From Rickettsiales bacterium UBA4270 (GTDB taxonomy: Bacteria > Pseudomonadota > Alphaproteobacteria > Rickettsiales > Deianiraeaceae): a stretch of 64,000 nucleotides of DNA. Below the pieces are notes generated by a model. That model was not told the origin of the DNA, did not search any database, and worked only from the letters and a program-made list of their open reading frames with translations. Both the position numbers and the translations under genes were made by a program. Where the stretch lies: NCBI GenBank assembly GCA_002395105.1, contig DGWA01000011.1:18314-82313 (forward strand), in the 5' to 3' direction. Shown one piece after another: positions 46,545 through 54,527 of this stretch; within the stretch, counting starts at the first letter, position 1, and the number at the start of each line of letters is the position of its first letter.

Positions 46545-46608
46545 TTTACACATATAACTTGTAAATTATAAATTATAGTAATTTATGTTTCGTTAATTAT
46601 TTGATTAT

Positions 46609-47385
46609 ATGGTTTTTTCAGTTCATTTAGAAGAATTTCCAAAAATAAACAATATAACAGTGAGCAAAGAAATAGTTGAAAAAATGGATGAAGTAAGAGA
46701 AATATGTAATTGTACAGCATCTTTGCGAAAAGAAGCTGGTTTACGTTTACGCATGCCTTTACAAAAAATAACAATATGTGGAAAAACAAACTTAGATAAT
46801 AAATATCTAGATTTAATAAAACAAGAAACAAACGTTCACAAAATTGAATTATTCAACGACGACCTTGATAAAATAGCAAAAAAAGAGGTAATTTTAAATA
46901 TGAAAGAATGTGGTAAGATATATGGTTCTAATCTAAAAGATATATTAACTGCTCAAGAAGAAAATAAATGGGAGATAGTTAATGATAAATTATATATAGC
47001 TGGTTTTGAATTAGAAAGCAATCTTTATAGCATAGTTTATAGAACTGCAAACGGGGTAAAAGCGATGCAATGCAAAAATTTCAATATACTTGTTATGATA
47101 GACACAGAAATAACACATGAATTAATGATAGAAGGATTATCAAGGGATGTTGTTCGTATAATACAACAGGCTCGTAAGGATAATAATTTAAATATTAGCG
47201 ATAACATAAGTGTTATTCTACAAACAAAAGATCAGATATTTAATGAAGTTTTATCAATATGGAAAGACTATATTTGCAGTCAAACGTTAGCAACTGAAAT
47301 AAAAATTGAAGATAATGTAAATGAAGAATGTTCCTTTGATATAGATGAACATAAATTTTCCGTCCGTATCAAAAAAATATGTTAA
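46609..47385 (+). CDS. ileS: C-terminal fragment of isoleucyl-tRNA synthetase (anticodon-binding and C-terminal domains only)
   Basis: This 258-residue frame matches only the end of the large (archaeal/eukaryotic-like, rickettsial) IleS type. SVHLEEFP (residues 4-11) is the start of the anticodon-binding region, ASLRKEAGLRLRMPLQ follows, and VMIDTEITHELMIEGLSRDV (159-178) with VRIIQQARKDNNLNISD is the C-terminal domain. The catalytic core with HIGH and KMSKS is absent, and an in-frame TAA lies 15 bases before the ATG. tRNA-Val sits immediately upstream, where the rest of ileS would be expected. The frame is open and overlaps lpxC by seven bases, so it has not decayed. It may be a trans-acting half of a split synthetase or a retained duplicate fragment. 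Confidence 0.8.
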   Translation: MVFSVHLEEFPKINNITVSKEIVEKMDEVREICNCTASLRKEAGLRLRMPLQKITICGKTNLDNKYLDLIKQETNVHKIELFNDDLDKIAKKEVILNMKECGKIYGSNLKDILTAQEENKWEIVNDKLYIAGFELESNLYSIVYRTANGVKAMQCKNFNILVMIDTEITHELMIEGLSRDVVRIIQQARKDNNLNISDNISVILQTKDQIFNEVLSIWKDYICSQTLATEIKIEDNVNEECSFDIDEHKFSVRIKKIC

Positions 47386-48236
47386 GAAAAACAATACTAA
47401 ATGAAGTAAATTGTAAAGGACATTGTCCTTTCAATGGTGGAGTCTCTAATGTAAAATTATGTCCAGCAAAATGTGGAAATGGTATCCGTTTTATAAGAGA
47501 TGATCTTATTGAAAGAATAGGAGAAAAAAGTATTATAGCATCAAATATACACGCCAATTTCGATTGTTCGAAATTAAATACAACAATATCAAATGGATAC
47601 TGTGAAGTATTTGTAGTTGAGCACATTCTTTCTTCATTATATGCTTTTAGAATAACAGATATAGATATTCACGTTAATTGTAACGAAATCCCAATGATGG
47701 ATGGTAGTTCAAATCATTGGACAAGAGCAATAGAAAGTGCCTGCATAAAGGAATTTGAAGAAAAACTTGAATGTAAACGAATAAACAAAGAGATTAGATA
47801 CGAAGAAGATAACAAATATATAATTGTGCGACCTTGCGATAGATTGAAAATAAACTATACAATAGACTTCGATGAACCAAGTATTGGAAAAAATACATTT
47901 ATATATGATGAAAATATAAATAGTTATCAAAGAGATATATCTCTTGCAAGAACATTCTGTATAAAATCACAAGTTGAGCAACATAAAGCACTAAAAAAAG
48001 ATTTTAATAATTATGACATGCTTATTTATGACAATAATGACGTTTTTATTGAAAATAAAATTGCAGAACTAAAATATAATAATGAAGCTACAAGGCATAA
48101 AGTTTTAGACTTACTTGGTGATTTAATGAGTACTGGTGATTTTTTCTGCGCAGAATTTACATGCTACAAATCTGGACATGCAATGAACAGAAAAATCATA
48201 AACTTAATTTATAATCAAAAAATACTTGCAAATTAA
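47379..48236 (+). CDS. lpxC: UDP-3-O-acyl-N-acetylglucosamine deacetylase LpxC
   Basis: LpxC is the zinc deacetylase that commits UDP-acyl-GlcNAc to lipid A synthesis. The metal and catalytic residues are present: Glu81-His82 in VVEHILSSLYAF, His240 and Asp244 in ATRHKVLDLLGDL, and His267 in KSGHAMN. IPMMDGSSNHW (104-114) and LARTFCI (189-195) are the other conserved segments. The N-terminal strand region is unusually cysteine-rich (CKGHCPFNGG, LCPAKCGNG), unlike most homologues. At 285 residues it is near the usual size. It overlaps the ileS fragment by seven bases, with rpsB close downstream. Its presence implies the organism still makes lipopolysaccharide or at least lipid A. Confidence 0.93.
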   Translation: MLRKTILNEVNCKGHCPFNGGVSNVKLCPAKCGNGIRFIRDDLIERIGEKSIIASNIHANFDCSKLNTTISNGYCEVFVVEHILSSLYAFRITDIDIHVNCNEIPMMDGSSNHWTRAIESACIKEFEEKLECKRINKEIRYEEDNKYIIVRPCDRLKINYTIDFDEPSIGKNTFIYDENINSYQRDISLARTFCIKSQVEQHKALKKDFNNYDMLIYDNNDVFIENKIAELKYNNEATRHKVLDLLGDLMSTGDFFCAEFTCYKSGHAMNRKIINLIYNQKILAN

Positions 48237-48267
48237 AAAAATATGTTCTTTCTCTTTACTGTTAAAT

Positions 48268-49041
48268 ATGAAATATCCTGAGTATAATGTTAATTTTACA
48301 ATTCAAGACTTGGTTGACTTAAAGGCACATTTTGGACATAAAGTTAGTTCATTAAATCCAAAAATGAGGGATTATGTTTTTGGTACAAAAAATGGGATGA
48401 GTGTTATAGATATTCGTAAAACATACAGTACAGCTATAAAAGCAATAAATTTATGTTATAATTTTAGTAAATCAAATAAAAAAGTTCTTTTTGTTGGTAC
48501 ATCTCCACAAATTTCATCAATTGTAAAAGAATATGCAGAAAAATGCAATCAGTTTTACGTAACAGATCGTTGGTTGGGTGGTATTTTAACAAACTGGTAT
48601 ACTGTATCAAAATCAATTAAAACTTTATTGTCGTACGATAGGATTTTGGAAGATACTGAAAATGGTTTATCTAAAAAAGAAATTTTAACAATGACGAGAA
48701 GCAGAGATAAACTAATGGCAAGTTTTGGTGGACTTATGAACCTACGTGGACGTCCAGATCTTGTTATAGTTTTTAACTCAAAAGTCGATTATTTAGCCAT
48801 AAAAGAGGCATTATCAATTGGCATACCAACAATTGCAATACTTGACACAAATTCAAGCATAAGCGATGTAAATTATCCAATAGTTGCAAACGACAGCAAT
48901 GTTAATGTAACAAAATTTTTCTGTGAAGAGTTTTGTAATGCAATAGTAAAAGGCGCACAAGAAAACATGAAAGAAAGTGGCATTGATGTGTCTAATTTAT
49001 TGAATAAAAAAAAAGAAGTCAAAAAAAAAGATAATAAGTAA
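48268..49041 (+). CDS. rpsB: 30S ribosomal protein uS2
   Basis: uS2 binds the body of the small ribosomal subunit with uS1. Recognisable segments are LKAHFGHKVSSLNPKMRDYV near the N-terminus, VLFVGTSPQ, YVTDRWLGGILTNW and the C-terminal IPTIAILDTNSSISDVNYPI. The ATG at 48268 gives a 257-residue protein whose N-terminus aligns with the family; an in-frame TTG at 48226 would overlap lpxC and add 14 unrelated residues. A CTTGCAA element (48225-48231) lies 36 bases upstream, at the very end of lpxC, so rpsB may have its own promoter as well as read-through. The C-terminus is lysine-rich (NKKKEVKKKDNK). Its partner tsf follows after 20 bases, the standard bacterial order. Confidence 0.97.
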   Translation: MKYPEYNVNFTIQDLVDLKAHFGHKVSSLNPKMRDYVFGTKNGMSVIDIRKTYSTAIKAINLCYNFSKSNKKVLFVGTSPQISSIVKEYAEKCNQFYVTDRWLGGILTNWYTVSKSIKTLLSYDRILEDTENGLSKKEILTMTRSRDKLMASFGGLMNLRGRPDLVIVFNSKVDYLAIKEALSIGIPTIAILDTNSSISDVNYPIVANDSNVNVTKFFCEEFCNAIVKGAQENMKESGIDVSNLLNKKKEVKKKDNK

Positions 49042-49061
49042 AATGGTTTTATTTTTTATAT

Positions 49062-49922
49062 ATGGTAGATTTAAATCTTTTAAAGAAAATTCGTAAAGAT
49101 ACTGGTGTTAGTTTTTCTATGTGTAAAAAAGCACTTGAGGCAACAAACAACAATTACGATGAAGCAGTTAAATTTCTCAGAAAAGAAGGGCAAGCAAAAG
49201 CAATTTCCAAATCAGATAGAGTTGTTTTAGAAGGTTTATGTTGTATTTTAAAAGATAAAACAGCAGTATCATGTATTAAAGTTGGCTGCGAAACAGATTT
49301 TGTTTCCAGAAATGAAAATTTTCAAAAATTAGTATCTTTAATTGCCGAAACAGCACTTAAAACAAAAAGTAAGTCTGTTGACGAGTTATTGCAACAAAAA
49401 GTTAACGATAAAACAATTAAAAAAATAATTATAGAAAATATTAGCTCTATTGGTGAAAATATAGTTTTAAGTGATGTAAAAACTTATGAATTAAATCCTG
49501 AAGAAAATGTTCATTATTATGTTCACAATAGCGTTAGCGGAAATAGAAATATTGGTCGTATAGTATCTTTTACCATATCAAAGGGTAGCGATAGTGAAAA
49601 TGCCTCTTTATTATTAAATCAAATAAATATGCATATAGCAGCAATGTCGCCAATTGCATTGGACGAAAAAAGCATACCAGATAGCGTCATTAATAACGAA
49701 AAAAATATCTACGAAGAACAGGTTTCTAAATTAAATAAACCAAAAGAAATAGCTACAAAAATGATAGAAGGAAAATTAAAAAAGTTTTACGAAGAGAATG
49801 TGTTGCTGAAACAAACTTTTGTTATTGACAACAAGAGTACAGTCGAAGAAGCTATTTTAGCTTTCAACAAAACAAATAATTTGGATATTAAACTTTTATC
49901 ATTTACAAGATTTTCTATATAA
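49062..49922 (+). CDS. tsf: Elongation factor Ts
   Basis: EF-Ts recycles EF-Tu by promoting GDP release. The N-terminal UBA-like domain reads LLKKIRKDTGVSFSMCKKAL and is followed by the EF-Tu contact motif CETDFVSRNENF (about residues 75-86). The later NIGRIVSFTISKG, INMHIAAMSPIALD and LLKQTFVIDNKSTVEE are typical of the core and C-terminal domains. At 286 residues it is full length. It follows rpsB by 20 bases and is surely in the same operon. The downstream gene is convergent and ends three bases away, so transcription must stop within or beyond that gene; no hairpin terminator is obvious. Confidence 0.97.
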   Translation: MVDLNLLKKIRKDTGVSFSMCKKALEATNNNYDEAVKFLRKEGQAKAISKSDRVVLEGLCCILKDKTAVSCIKVGCETDFVSRNENFQKLVSLIAETALKTKSKSVDELLQQKVNDKTIKKIIIENISSIGENIVLSDVKTYELNPEENVHYYVHNSVSGNRNIGRIVSFTISKGSDSENASLLLNQINMHIAAMSPIALDEKSIPDSVINNEKNIYEEQVSKLNKPKEIATKMIEGKLKKFYEENVLLKQTFVIDNKSTVEEAILAFNKTNNLDIKLLSFTRFSI

Positions 49923-49924
49923 TT

Positions 49925-51112
49925 TTAAAATAAGCTTTTTTGTTCGAAGTTTAAATTTTTTTCTCTTTCTTCCTTTTTACTGTTTTTTGCACTTTTTTGT
50001 GTAGCATCAAATAATCTAAAATTGTATTTTTTTAAAAAATTATTCAAACCATCGCTATCTATGTTTAATTTAAATTTTTCAAAATTATCTATCTCAACAG
50101 CATCATCGCGGAGATCAATTAATTTATAAGCTAATTCTAATATATCTTTACTTTCTATGATTTTTTGTTTAATCTTTTCCTCCAACTCTTCAATATGAAG
50201 TAAAATGTTTTCAACATGACCATATTTTTGTAATAATTTAACAGCTCCTTTTGGACCAATTCCATTTACTCCAAAAACATTATCACAGTGATCGCCTACA
50301 ATAGACAAATAATCTCTAACTTGATCAGCTCTAACACCAAAACGTTCTATTACGGCATCTTCATTTAAAAAATGTTTCTTCACTGGATCGTAAACAGACA
50401 CTCTATCGTCTATCAACTGACAAAGATCTTTATCTGCGGACACAATTATTGATTTGAAACCATTTCTAGTCGCTTCCTTCGATATAGAGCATATAATATC
50501 ATCTGCTTCAAAACCAATCTTGCTTTCTGTTTTTATACCCATTGCATCAATTAACTCTCTAATTATTTTAAATTGACATTTCAACTCATCTGGCGTTTGT
50601 TTTCTGTTTGATTTATATTGAGTTTTGCAATTTTCAATTCTCAAATCATCTATTAAATTTAAAAAAATTAAAATGACAAGAATTTTAGATTTGTAAGATA
50701 AATCAAGATTATATTTTTCACATACAGCAAATATTTCGTCATCTTTTATAGATAATTTATTTGAAAGCTCATCAACCGTCAAAACATCTATTTTATCTAA
50801 ATCTAAACCAACTTCATTCAACTTTTTTTCGTATTCATTGTTTGAGAATATATCTATTAATGCCTTTTTTTCTAAAAAATTATCATAAACATCATTCCTA
50901 AAAGTGCGTCTTCCGGTATCTAATGCAACAACCATATATTCCGGTTTTGCTAAATTTATTAAGCTTATTAACATTTTAAAAAAACCATAAACAGCTCCTA
51001 TTGGAATACCCTCTGTTGTTTTAAAATTAGGAACTGCGTAAAAAGCCCTAAAAATAAAACCATATCCATCTATTATATAAATAGTTTTGTTATTGTAATC
51101 TTGCGATAGCAT
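49925..51112 (-). CDS. Stand-alone 5'-3' exonuclease (N-terminal domain of DNA polymerase I) with an internal insertion
   Basis: This 395-residue protein corresponds to the flap/5'-3' exonuclease domain of PolA and stops before any 3'-5' exonuclease or polymerase domain. Conserved parts are YIIDGYGFIFRAFYA (residues 12-26), TEGIPIGAVYGF, ALDTGRRTFRNDVY, FEADDIICSI (201-210), SADKDL (225-230) and GDHCDNVFGVNGIGPKGA (273-290), including the acidic metal ligands. Between RNDVY and YKSNRKQTPDEL, which are normally adjacent, there is an extra block of about 88 residues (77-164). The C-terminus is a basic tail ending NLNFEQKSLF. It should remove RNA primers and flaps; a polymerase would have to be encoded elsewhere. 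It is convergent with tsf. Confidence 0.87.
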   Translation of the reverse strand: MLSQDYNNKTIYIIDGYGFIFRAFYAVPNFKTTEGIPIGAVYGFFKMLISLINLAKPEYMVVALDTGRRTFRNDVYDNFLEKKALIDIFSNNEYEKKLNEVGLDLDKIDVLTVDELSNKLSIKDDEIFAVCEKYNLDLSYKSKILVILIFLNLIDDLRIENCKTQYKSNRKQTPDELKCQFKIIRELIDAMGIKTESKIGFEADDIICSISKEATRNGFKSIIVSADKDLCQLIDDRVSVYDPVKKHFLNEDAVIERFGVRADQVRDYLSIVGDHCDNVFGVNGIGPKGAVKLLQKYGHVENILLHIEELEEKIKQKIIESKDILELAYKLIDLRDDAVEIDNFEKFKLNIDSDGLNNFLKKYNFRLFDATQKSAKNSKKEEREKNLNFEQKSLF

Positions 51113-51199
51113 AAAAATTTATTTTATAAAATAATTGATAAACTTTCAATTTTTAAAGAATAATTTTAAATAAAAATCAATGTTATTATTATTTTATTC

Positions 51200-51228
51200 T
51201 TGCAATTTATTTTTCAATTACATATATA
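51200..51228 (+). promoter_or_regulatory. Promoter of the rpmE-mltG-ligA operon
   Basis: TTGCAA (51200-51205, part of CTTGCAA) and TATATA (51223-51228) have the optimal 17-base spacing. The predicted start is near 51235, about ten bases before the rpmE ATG at 51245. This supports ATG 51245 over an upstream TTG at 51200. Confidence 0.65.
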
Positions 51229-51244
51229 TCTGTATATATATAAT

Positions 51245-51484
51245 ATGCCAAAAAAAGGAATTCATCCGGATTACCATGAAATAACGATAGAAACTTTCAA
51301 TGAAGATGGTAGTAAGAGGGCGTTCAAAAGTGCTTCGACGTTTAAAGGAGATATGCTTGCATCTGAGGTAAATATCTATAAACATCCAGCATGGAAAGAT
51401 GATTCTAAAGTTGATGCAGAAAACAGTGTAAACAAAATCATGCAAAAATTTACTAAAAAGTTTAACTATAAAATAAAGGATTAA
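51245..51484 (+). CDS. rpmE: 50S ribosomal protein bL31
   Basis: The protein begins MPKKGIHPDYHEITIETF, the family hallmark KxGIHPxYHxI, and contains STFKGDMLASEVNIYKHPAW, where the KHPAW/HPFW motif is conserved. The zinc-binding cysteines of the C-plus form are absent, so it is of the C-minus type. ATG 51245 is chosen because it lies just after a well-spaced promoter and yields a 79-residue protein of normal length; the longer frame from 51200 would begin inside the -35 box. mltG follows closely, making it the first gene of an rpmE-mltG-ligA operon. Confidence 0.95.
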   Translation: MPKKGIHPDYHEITIETFNEDGSKRAFKSASTFKGDMLASEVNIYKHPAWKDDSKVDAENSVNKIMQKFTKKFNYKIKD

Positions 51485-51516
51485 ATTTGATTTTTGATTA
51501 TTTAAATCTTGTAGGC

Positions 51517-52479
51517 ATGTTTCTTTTTAAGAAAAAAAAAATATTTTTTTTGTTATTATTATTTACTGTTATTTTAACATTATTTTTTAAAATATTTTTT
51601 TCAACAACAAAAGAACAAAATTATTTTGTACACGAAGGACAAGGAACGTCAGATATAGCTGCTAAATTAAAAAACAGCGGAGTTATTAATAGCGCATTTG
51701 TATTCAAAGTTTATTCAAAAATAAGATCTCTTATGTTCGGCTGTAAAATAGTTCATTTTGGTGAATATAGTATAAATTATGGGGAAAGTTATGAAAGTTT
51801 ATTAGATAAATTCTGCAACGGCAAAACTATTTTAAAAACTTTAACAGTTCAAGAAGGATTAGAAACAAGAGAAGTTATGGAACTCTTAAATAATAACAAA
51901 GATCTAACAGGTGAAAAAATATTATTTTCTTATGAAGGAGTATTGCTTCCAGAAACTTACAGTTTTAAAAGCGGAACAAAACGAGAAATTATTTTAAATA
52001 AAATGATACAAGAATTAATCGATTTTCTTACAGTTGAATGGACGATGCGTGAAAAAAATAATGTAATAAAAACTCCAAAAGATGCAATTATTTTAGCTTC
52101 TATTGTTGAAAAAGAAGCAAAAACAGACGAAGAAAGACCAATTATAGCAAGTGTTTATATTAATAGATTAAAGCTTAAAATGAAACTAGATGCCGACCCA
52201 ACAAGTATATATGAAATAACAAAAGGAAAGTATAAACTAACAAAACCACTGACTAAAAAAGATATAGCAATTGTTGGAGATTATAATACATATCGTAAAA
52301 AAGGGCTACCAATTGCCCCAATCTGCAATCCTGGCAAAAAATCTATTTTAGCCGTACTTCATCCTAAAAATACAAGATATTTATATTTTGTAGCTAATAA
52401 AAATTTAAGCGGACATATTTTTGCTGAAAATTATAAAGATCACTTGAAAAATATAAAAAAAGTGAAATCAAAAAAATAA
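51517..52479 (+). CDS. mltG: Endolytic murein transglycosylase MltG
   Basis: MltG is an inner-membrane lytic transglycosylase that cleaves nascent glycan strands and sets their length. A basic N-terminus (FLFKKKK) precedes one membrane helix (about residues 9-28), then a LysM-like part (YFVHEGQGTSDIAAKLKNSG) and the catalytic YceG domain with GVLLPETYSF, the IVEKEA motif with the catalytic Glu (near residue 198), and LKLDADPTS-type sequence (MKLDADPTSIYE). ATG 51517 places the lysines directly before the membrane helix; an in-frame TTG at 51487 would add ten residues. At 320 residues it is normal. Its stop overlaps the ligA start by one base (TAATG). It shows that the cell builds and remodels peptidoglycan. 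Confidence 0.94.
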   Translation: MFLFKKKKIFFLLLLFTVILTLFFKIFFSTTKEQNYFVHEGQGTSDIAAKLKNSGVINSAFVFKVYSKIRSLMFGCKIVHFGEYSINYGESYESLLDKFCNGKTILKTLTVQEGLETREVMELLNNNKDLTGEKILFSYEGVLLPETYSFKSGTKREIILNKMIQELIDFLTVEWTMREKNNVIKTPKDAIILASIVEKEAKTDEERPIIASVYINRLKLKMKLDADPTSIYEITKGKYKLTKPLTKKDIAIVGDYNTYRKKGLPIAPICNPGKKSILAVLHPKNTRYLYFVANKNLSGHIFAENYKDHLKNIKKVKSKK

Positions 52480-54527
52480 TGAAAAACAATAACTTAAACG
52501 AAGAAATTCATAATCTTGAAATAGAAATTGAAAAATACAATCGAGCTTATTATGATGAAAATAAATCACTCGTAAGTGATTACGAATACGATATTTTAAA
52601 AAAAAAATTAGAACAATTACGTTCAATTCAACAAAAACAAAATAATAAAACACAAACTGATTTATTTGGAAATTTTAGTCAAATTCAAGAAATAGAGCAA
52701 CAAGTTGGATATCGTGCAAATAATAAATTTACAAAAATAACACATAAAAAAAGAATGGCTTCTTTAATGAATGCCTTAAATGTAGATGAATTCTATGATT
52801 TTATAAAAAAAACAAATCGTTTTTTAAAAATTGAAAATTTTCCAGAAAGCGTTTGTGAACTTAAAATAGATGGACTTTCTTTTAGCGCTGTATACAACTT
52901 TGGTAAATTAAAATATGTTGCAACACGCGGAGATGGGATAGTTGGTGAAGATGTTACAAAAAATGTTTTACAGATAAAAGATTTTCCAGATAAATTACCT
53001 CCAGATAGTAAAGCTTCAAAATTAGAAATTTTTGAAGTAAGGGGCGAGATTTATATGCCAAAAGATATTTTTGAAAAAATAAATGAAAAATTATCAGATA
53101 ATGAAAAATTCTCCAATCCACGAAATGCAGCAAGTGGAACATTACGACAATTAGATGAAAAAATAGTAAAAGAAAGAGGATTAAAATATTACACATATTT
53201 TATAGGAGATAGCAGTATTAAATTAGTGAATACGCAATCAGAGGCGTTAACACTTTTAAAAAATCTCGGATTTATAGTTAATCAACATTGGATTGTTGCA
53301 AAAACAGTAGACGATATAATAAAATTTCATGAACATATAGCAAAAATTCGTTACAGTCTTGAATGCGACATCGACGGTATTGTGGTTAAAATAAATGATT
53401 TCACAATACAAGAACGTCTTGGCAGCACTGCTCATGATCCAAGATGGGCTATAGCCTATAAGTTTTCAGGAATAACTGCAATTACTAAACTCATCGGTAT
53501 AACAAACCAAGTTGGAAGAACGGGAATAATTACTCCTGTCGCAGAACTAACACCAGTTAATATTGGTGGAGTTATAGTAAAACGAGCAACTCTTCACAAT
53601 TACGACGAAATCAATAGGCTTGGAATTTCCATTGGTGACTTAGTTCATATAAAAAGATCTGGCGATGTTATACCAAAAATCATTTCAGTTGAGCTACATT
53701 CAGACAATAACATAAAAATCGCACCACCAAAAGTTTGTCCTTGTTGCGGTTCTGAATTAAAAAAAGATAATGAATTTGTTGCAATTTACTGTCCAAATTT
53801 TGATAATTGCAAAAGTCAGATCACAGACTCTATAAGACATTTTGCTTCACGTAATGGTTTTGATATAGTTGGTTTAGGAAAACAAACTATAAATCTATTT
53901 TACGATCTTGGAATTTTAAAAAATTTTCTTGATATATTCGATCTAAAAAAACATACAGACATGTTGGAAAATCTTGATGGTTTTGGAAAAAAATCAACAT
54001 ACAACCTGCTATCTTCAATAGAAAAAAGCAAAAATATCCGTTTCGATAAAGTATTATTTGCATTAGGAATTGATGAAGTTGGTGAAAATGTTGCAAAAAT
54101 ATTGGCCAGATACTATCATGATTTTAAAGAATTATTGTCCGATAAGAAAGAATTTTCGAGGATACGCGATATAAATGGATTTGGAAATCAAATAGTTGAA
54201 AGTTTAATTAAATATTTTAATAATGATAAAAACGTCAATACAATAAATAAACTTTGCAATATACTAGATATAATTCCTTATGAAGAAAATGAACAACAAG
54301 TAAAGCTAAACGGTAAAAGCATAGTTTTTACTGGAACATTGCAAACCATGACAAGACAACAAGCAAAATTACTAGCTGAACGTCTTGGTTACAAAGTTTT
54401 AACAGATATCACTAAAAATACAACATATTTAGTTTATGGTGAAAAAGCAGGTTCTAAACTTAAAAGAGCAAAAGAACTTGGTATTAAAATTTTAACAGAA
54501 AATGAATGGAAAGAAATAAGTGAATAA
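52479..54527 (+). CDS. ligA: NAD-dependent DNA ligase LigA
   Basis: LigA seals nicks during replication and repair using NAD. In order there are the Ia domain (YDENKSLVSDYEYDIL), the adenylation domain with the nucleotidylated Lys129 in CELKIDGLSF, then TRGDGIVGEDVT and EVRGEIYMP, the OB fold with GRTGIITPVAEL, a four-Cys zinc finger (CPCCGSEL to CPNFDNC, from about residue 420), helix-hairpin-helix repeats and a C-terminal BRCT domain (from about residue 605, GKSIVFTGTLQTMTRQQA). At 682 residues it is complete. It is translationally coupled to mltG by a one-base TAATG overlap. The opposing gene ends at the next base. Confidence 0.98.
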   Translation: MKNNNLNEEIHNLEIEIEKYNRAYYDENKSLVSDYEYDILKKKLEQLRSIQQKQNNKTQTDLFGNFSQIQEIEQQVGYRANNKFTKITHKKRMASLMNALNVDEFYDFIKKTNRFLKIENFPESVCELKIDGLSFSAVYNFGKLKYVATRGDGIVGEDVTKNVLQIKDFPDKLPPDSKASKLEIFEVRGEIYMPKDIFEKINEKLSDNEKFSNPRNAASGTLRQLDEKIVKERGLKYYTYFIGDSSIKLVNTQSEALTLLKNLGFIVNQHWIVAKTVDDIIKFHEHIAKIRYSLECDIDGIVVKINDFTIQERLGSTAHDPRWAIAYKFSGITAITKLIGITNQVGRTGIITPVAELTPVNIGGVIVKRATLHNYDEINRLGISIGDLVHIKRSGDVIPKIISVELHSDNNIKIAPPKVCPCCGSELKKDNEFVAIYCPNFDNCKSQITDSIRHFASRNGFDIVGLGKQTINLFYDLGILKNFLDIFDLKKHTDMLENLDGFGKKSTYNLLSSIEKSKNIRFDKVLFALGIDEVGENVAKILARYYHDFKELLSDKKEFSRIRDINGFGNQIVESLIKYFNNDKNVNTINKLCNILDIIPYEENEQQVKLNGKSIVFTGTLQTMTRQQAKLLAERLGYKVLTDITKNTTYLVYGEKAGSKLKRAKELGIKILTENEWKEISE

